DNA of 25,882 nucleotides from JBDSLU01 sp039916225 (GTDB lineage Bacteria; Acidobacteriota; Vicinamibacteria; Vicinamibacterales; Vicinamibacteraceae): assembly GCA_039916225.1 (NCBI GenBank), contig JBDSLU010000092.1, positions 1 to 25,882 on the forward strand. Reading direction: 5' to 3'. The notes beneath the pieces are model-generated. The model searched no databases, was not told the DNA's origin, and worked only from the letters and a program-made list of their open reading frames with translations. The translations under genes were made by a program, and so were the position numbers. This document shows, one piece after another, positions 22,061 through 25,882 of the stretch. The stretch's first letter is position 1. Each line of letters starts with the position of its first letter.

Positions 22061-22759
22061 CTAGCTGTCGTCCGAGCCATCCACCTTCAACTTGTAGCCG
22101 AACTGCTTGATCGTCTCGATGGCCTGCACCAGCGCCGGGAGCTTCTCGCGCAGCCGGCGCACGTGGACGTCGACGGTCCGCGTCCCGCCGGTGTACTGGT
22201 AGCCCCAGACGTCGGTGAGCAGCAGGTCGCGCGACAGCACGCGGCCGCGATGCTCGAGGAAGTAGCGGAGCAGCAGGTACTCCTTGGCCGTCAGCCGCAC
22301 GTCGCGCTCGCCGTCGGTGACGACGTGGCGCTCGACGTCGACGACGAGCGGCCCGTAGCGGAGCAGGCGCTCGCCCTCGGCCGGCCCCCTTCGGACGCGT
22401 CGCAGCAGCGCCGCGATGCGCGCCACCAGCTCCTTGGGGCTGAACGGCTTGGTGACGTAGTCATCGGCGCCGGTCTCGAAGCCGGCGATGCGGTCGATCT
22501 CCTCCGCCCGGGCCGTGAGCATCAGGATGGGGACCGCACCCAGCTCGGCGTCGGCGCGCAGGGCGCGGCAGATCTCGAGTCCGTCGAGACCCGGCAGCAT
22601 GCGGTCGAGGATGACCAGATCCGGCGCCTGCCGACGCGCCGCGGCGAGCGCGTCGCTGCCGTTGGCGATCACCTCGGACTCGTACCCCGCCGGCGTCAGG
22701 TAGTGGACGATCAGGCTGGCGATGTCCTGGTCGTCTTCGACGACGAGGATCCGGCTCAT
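22061..22759 (-). CDS. phoB: PhoB-like response regulator (OmpR family), 232 aa
   Basis: Receiver plus winged-helix transcription factor. The acidic pocket is EDD (8-10), the phospho-acceptor Asp52 in VILDRMLPGLDG, TARAEE follows, and Lys104 is in DDYVTKPFSPKEL. The DNA-binding domain (~130-230) has RLTAKEYLLLRYF, SRDLLLTDVWGYQ and TRTVDVHVRRLREKL, ending IKQFGYKL. It lies directly before the phoR-like kinase. The ATG at 22759 overlaps the stop of the DUF3891 gene by 4 bases (ATGA, 22756-22759), so the system is co-translated with DUF3891. The family is certain; the phoB symbol rests on similarity and on the PhoR-like partner. It is distinct from the OmpR-type regulator at 1795-2550. Confidence 0.88.
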   Translation of the reverse strand: MSRILVVEDDQDIASLIVHYLTPAGYESEVIANGSDALAAARRQAPDLVILDRMLPGLDGLEICRALRADAELGAVPILMLTARAEEIDRIAGFETGADDYVTKPFSPKELVARIAALLRRVRRGPAEGERLLRYGPLVVDVERHVVTDGERDVRLTAKEYLLLRYFLEHRGRVLSRDLLLTDVWGYQYTGGTRTVDVHVRRLREKLPALVQAIETIKQFGYKLKVDGSDDS

Positions 22760-23487
22760 GACGCCGGCCGCGCCCCGATCGCGCGGCCCGTCAGCCGGGT
22801 CGGCTCGGCGTCGGCCCAGGCGGCGTCGAGGTCGTCCTGGCTCCAGTAGGGACGCAGCGGCAGGGCCCGCGCCGGGGTGTCCAGCTCGACGACGGCCCCC
22901 CCGAAGGGGTCTGGTGTCACCACCAGCCGATCGCCCTCCAAGACGGCTTCGTAGCCCTCCATGAGGTGAGGCTCGCGCCAGCCGTTGCAGAACACCAGGG
23001 AAAACAGGTCGCACAGTCCGAGGACGGTGTAGTCCTGCAGGAACGTGAAGGGCGCGCCATTGGCTTCGGCGAGGACCTGCCCGCACAGGTCGTCCCGGCG
23101 CCGTTCCAGGGCCGGGAAGAAGCTCGACCACGCGGGATCGTGCTGGAACCGCCGATACACGGTCAGGCCGTGCTGGGCGACCAGCGCGGCAATGTAGGGA
23201 TCGCCCGGGGTGAGGTCCTCGACGCCGCGCAGGAAGGCGCCCTGCCGGACATCGAGCGGCGCGGTGATGAAGCCGTGCGGACCATGAGTGGCCGCGTCGA
23301 AGCGCAGGGCCCGGTCCTCGGGAGCCCAACCCATGTCGTGCACGCGGACGGCTTCGATGACCCGTTCCCGGGTCCGGCGGCTGGGGAGTCCATCGGCGGC
23401 CCACGCTTCGGCCAGTTGCGCGGCCAGGGCCGCGTGGTCCGGCTGAGACAAGCAAAGGAGGCGGCCCTCGGTGTGACGCACGATCAT
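22756..23487 (-). CDS. DUF3891 family protein, 243 aa
   Basis: Family of unknown function. The typical N-terminus MIVRHTEGRLLCLSQPDHAALAAQLAEAW-like stretch is present (SQPDHA at 14-19), followed by a short HDMGW motif (50-54), FITAPLDVRQGAFLRGV and LVAQHGLTVYRRF. The HD-like histidine and aspartate suggest a metal-dependent helical phosphohydrolase fold (inference). I chose the ATG at 23487 because family members begin with MIV. In-frame ATG 23502 and TTG 23520 are alternatives, and none has a clear ribosome site. It is first gene of the DUF3891-phoB-phoR-crcB-uxaC run and coupled to phoB by ATGA. Cytoplasmic. Confidence 0.8.
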   Translation of the reverse strand: MIVRHTEGRLLCLSQPDHAALAAQLAEAWAADGLPSRRTRERVIEAVRVHDMGWAPEDRALRFDAATHGPHGFITAPLDVRQGAFLRGVEDLTPGDPYIAALVAQHGLTVYRRFQHDPAWSSFFPALERRRDDLCGQVLAEANGAPFTFLQDYTVLGLCDLFSLVFCNGWREPHLMEGYEAVLEGDRLVVTPDPFGGAVVELDTPARALPLRPYWSQDDLDAAWADAEPTRLTGRAIGARPAS

Positions 23488-23661
23488 CGACGGGGGAACC
23501 ATAGCGAGTTCGCCCGGCAAGGGTCAAACCGGCTCGACCGGGAAGAAGCCGACCGCCGCCCTCCGGGGGCCGTTTTGCCGGCATAAACGACGGCGATTGA
23601 AGGACTGTGCAGGTTTGCCGATTCCTCGTATGGGAGGCCCCAGGGTTCCTTTGGTTCACGC

Positions 23662-25882
23662 ATGACGTTCGCTCCTGTCCCGCCGGCCGCCGCCGGTGAC
23701 CCGTCGCCTCGACGGGTATTCTTCCGCTTCCTCGCGCTCAGCGTGATCGCCGGGCTGCTCGGAGACCGCCTCCTCGACGCCGGTGTCGAGCTGTCCGACG
23801 GCAACCCGTTGCGGCTCGACGGGATGTTCTCGATCTTCGTCGGCCTCATTGCCGGTCCGTGGTGGGGCGCTCTGACCGCGCTGGTGGCGACCGCGCGAAC
23901 GGCGTGGGAAACGCAGTCGCCGCTCGTCAGCCTGCTGGCCGTCTCCGAAGTGCTCACGGTCACGCTGCTGGCGCGCCGGGGCTGGGTCCCCGTCCTCGCC
24001 GGCCTCGGCTACTGGATCGTCCTCGGCATCCCGGTGCTGATCGTCGGGGTCGGGCGGATGCTCGGCCACGACGCGACGGAAATCACCCTGGCGGCGGCTG
24101 GCCAGTCGCTCTCCGGGCTCCTCAACGTCGTGCTGGCCGAACTCGTGGCCGGCCTGCCGGGACCGCTCCAGCGGCTGCGCACGCAAGGCGGCGTCCGAGA
24201 TCCGAAGCCCCTTCGTACCCAGTTGTTTCACCAGCTCGTGCCGCTGACGGCGATCCCGCTGGCACTGCTCGGCCTCGGCCTGGGCGGGCTCTTCGCGCGT
24301 GCGGCCGAGCGCGGGGCCACCGCCGAGCTGAGCGATCGCGTCCGCCTGGTCGGGCATCGCGTCGGTGACATCGTCGCGGAGCAGCAGGCCGCGCTGCAGG
24401 CCGTTGCCGCCCGACTGGCCGACGACGACCGCGGACACCCGCTGGCGGTTCGCGGCGCCTTGGCGCTCGCTCAGGAACAGCGGCTCCGCCCACGTTTCAC
24501 CAGCCTGCTGCTGACCGATCCGGCGGGTCACGTCCTCGCTGGGGCCGGTGAGGTGGCCCCGGCCCCGCCGGGTCGCGCCGGCCGATCCGGCGCCCAGGGT
24601 CTTGCGGTGGAAACCAACGACGACGACCCCAGCGCGGCCGACGCGACGGCCGGCCCACGCGACGCGACCGCTGTGCCGACGATGCCCCCTGCCTTCGTCG
24701 CCGCCGCCGTGGCCAGCCGTCAGCCGCAGTTGTCGGGCGTGGTGGTGAACCCGTGGCTGGCGCACGATCCGGTCGTCGCCCTCAGCGTGCCGGTGGTCTC
24801 GGCGTCCGGCGAAGTGTCCGGCGTCGTCATCGGCGCCCTCGATCTGTCCGCCGTGGCGGCCGCCGTGGGCGGCGTCGTCAACCGGCCGACCACCACCGCC
24901 GTCATCACCGATGCGGCCGGCCGGGTGATGGCCGGCGCCGGCCCACGCCGCCTGGCCGCCTTGACACCGTTCGTGGCCCAGACGTGGGTCGAGCCCGGCG
25001 ACCTCGGGGCGGCTGGCCCGGCCCGGGCCCTGGTCGCCAGCGCCACGCTCGAACGTCTTGGCTGGCGGATCCTTGCGCACTTGCCGGCCAAGGACGTCCA
25101 CGAACCGGTAGCCCGGCTCTATGCCCTGACCGCGGGCTGGGGCCTGCTCACACTGATCGTCGCCATCCCGCTGGTGCGCCTGACCGCGGCGCGCGTCACC
25201 GGCCCGCTCGAACAGCTCGTCGCCGCCAGCCGCGCCGTGTCGGGCGACGAGCGCGGCCTGACGCTGTCCGCCGACCCGGGTGCGCCGTCCGAAGTGCGGG
25301 ACCTCGAGCGTGGCTTCGAGTCGATGGTGGCGCGGCTGCACGAGAGCCACGTGGAGGTCCGCTCCGCGCTCGACGATCGCGAGCGCGCCAACGCCGCGCT
25401 GACGGCGACACTCGCCGAGCTCGACGAACGCGTCCGCGATCGCACAGCGGCCCTGGCGTCGGCGACGTCGCGGGCCGAGGCCGCCAGCCGGGCCAAGAGC
25501 CAGTTCCTCGCCAACATGAGCCACGAGATCCGGACGCCGATGAACGGCGTGATCGGCATGGCGGAGCTGCTCTCCGCGACACCGCTCGATGCCTCGCAGC
25601 GCGAGGTCACCGAGACCATCCGCTCCAGCGGCCAGATCCTGCTCGCGATCATCAACGACATCCTCGATCTGTCGACCATCGAATCGGGTCAGCTCGCGCT
25701 CGACAAGGCGCCCTTCGCCCTCGGCAGCGTCCTGTCGCAGGCGGTGAAGGTCGTGACCTCGGCCGCCACAGCCAAGGGGCTGGAGCTCGACATCGATGCG
25801 GACGCGTCGATCCCGTCGCATCTCATCGGCGATCGGCTCCGGCTCGGCCAGGTGCTGGTCAACCTGCTGAGCAACGCCGTCA
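23662..25882 (+). CDS. Multi-TM sensor histidine kinase with extracytoplasmic Cache-like domain, 3' end cut by window
   Basis: Large membrane kinase, 740 residues visible. Residues ~20-165 form a five- to six-span region with FVGLIAGPWWGALTALVATA, resembling the 5TMR-LYT-type input module. Another span (~190-212) leads to a ~270-residue extracytoplasmic region of double-Cache character (LLLTDPAGHVLAG, ALSVPVVSASGEVSGVVIGA, AVITDAAGRVMAG), then a span, HAMP, and a coiled coil (~560-610). HisKA has His621 in NMSHEIRTPMNGVIGMAELL. The sequence stops in the HATPase N-box (LGQVLVNLLSNAV). HEIRTPMNG is typical of hybrid kinases, so receiver domains may follow. ATG 23662 has only a poor ribosome site. 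Divergent from the DUF3891 operon. Two input modules in one kinase are noteworthy. Confidence 0.9.
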   Translation, partial: MTFAPVPPAAAGDPSPRRVFFRFLALSVIAGLLGDRLLDAGVELSDGNPLRLDGMFSIFVGLIAGPWWGALTALVATARTAWETQSPLVSLLAVSEVLTVTLLARRGWVPVLAGLGYWIVLGIPVLIVGVGRMLGHDATEITLAAAGQSLSGLLNVVLAELVAGLPGPLQRLRTQGGVRDPKPLRTQLFHQLVPLTAIPLALLGLGLGGLFARAAERGATAELSDRVRLVGHRVGDIVAEQQAALQAVAARLADDDRGHPLAVRGALALAQEQRLRPRFTSLLLTDPAGHVLAGAGEVAPAPPGRAGRSGAQGLAVETNDDDPSAADATAGPRDATAVPTMPPAFVAAAVASRQPQLSGVVVNPWLAHDPVVALSVPVVSASGEVSGVVIGALDLSAVAAAVGGVVNRPTTTAVITDAAGRVMAGAGPRRLAALTPFVAQTWVEPGDLGAAGPARALVASATLERLGWRILAHLPAKDVHEPVARLYALTAGWGLLTLIVAIPLVRLTAARVTGPLEQLVAASRAVSGDERGLTLSADPGAPSEVRDLERGFESMVARLHESHVEVRSALDDRERANAALTATLAELDERVRDRTAALASATSRAEAASRAKSQFLANMSHEIRTPMNGVIGMAELLSATPLDASQREVTETIRSSGQILLAIINDILDLSTIESGQLALDKAPFALGSVLSQAVKVVTSAATAKGLELDIDADASIPSHLIGDRLRLGQVLVNLLSNAV

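Noticed and set aside
23561..23660. GEMM-I (c-di-GMP) riboswitch-like GGCAAACC on the minus strand at 23612-23619
   Set aside because: The GAAA tetraloop and the GCAAAGCC segment with its paired stem are missing, so the consensus fold cannot form.

Overview
This is a GC-rich bacterial window with no rRNA, tRNA, transposase, phage or CRISPR content. It reads as ordinary chromosome. A DUF1592-type multi-domain cytochrome next to a Tat-exported DUF1552 protein, a uronate isomerase, many two-component genes and alanine/proline-rich secreted proteins fit Acidobacteriota best (Vicinamibacteria-like), with Planctomycetota as the alternative. That placement is inferred from gene content, not from a marker gene.

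Layout. Positions 1-1246 (-) hold most of glgC (glycogen synthesis). A small hypothetical gene follows at 1514-1783 (+). Next come an OmpR/PhoB-type regulator (1795-2550, -) and a tightly coupled minus-strand set: HEAT-like protein, HD-GYP-like protein and single-domain receiver (6817 down to 2767). Divergent from it is a plus-strand pair encoding a di-haem DUF1592-family cytochrome and a DUF1552 Tat substrate (7011-11068). A minus-strand operon of PPOX-fold flavoprotein, VIT/CCC1 metal transporter and DUF711 protein (13634 down to 11198) is divergent from nrdA-nrdB (13763-17562). A secreted HEAT protein (17810-18814, +) converges on a long minus-strand operon: DUF3891, phoB-like regulator, phoR-like kinase, crcB and uxaC (23487 down to 18833). 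The right edge cuts a large membrane histidine kinase (23662 onward, +).

The most informative points are these. (1) NrdB has Phe where class Ia enzymes carry the radical tyrosine, and its six metal ligands have the spacing of the Mn/Fe class Ic enzyme of Chlamydia. (2) Two NrdR-box-like sites, 31 bp apart, lie over the nrdAB promoter. (3) Three intergenic regions carry inverted arrays of a degenerate 7-base unit (CCAANNN facing TTGGNNN), one of which forms a perfect 21-bp hairpin. (4) Direct repeats with an exact 11-bp period and a GTTAC core lie on both sides of the OmpR-type regulator gene. (5) The neighbouring HEAT and HD-GYP proteins share a similar N-terminal module. (6) Six gene junctions use the 4-base ATGA overlap and one uses TGATG, so most operons here look translationally coupled.
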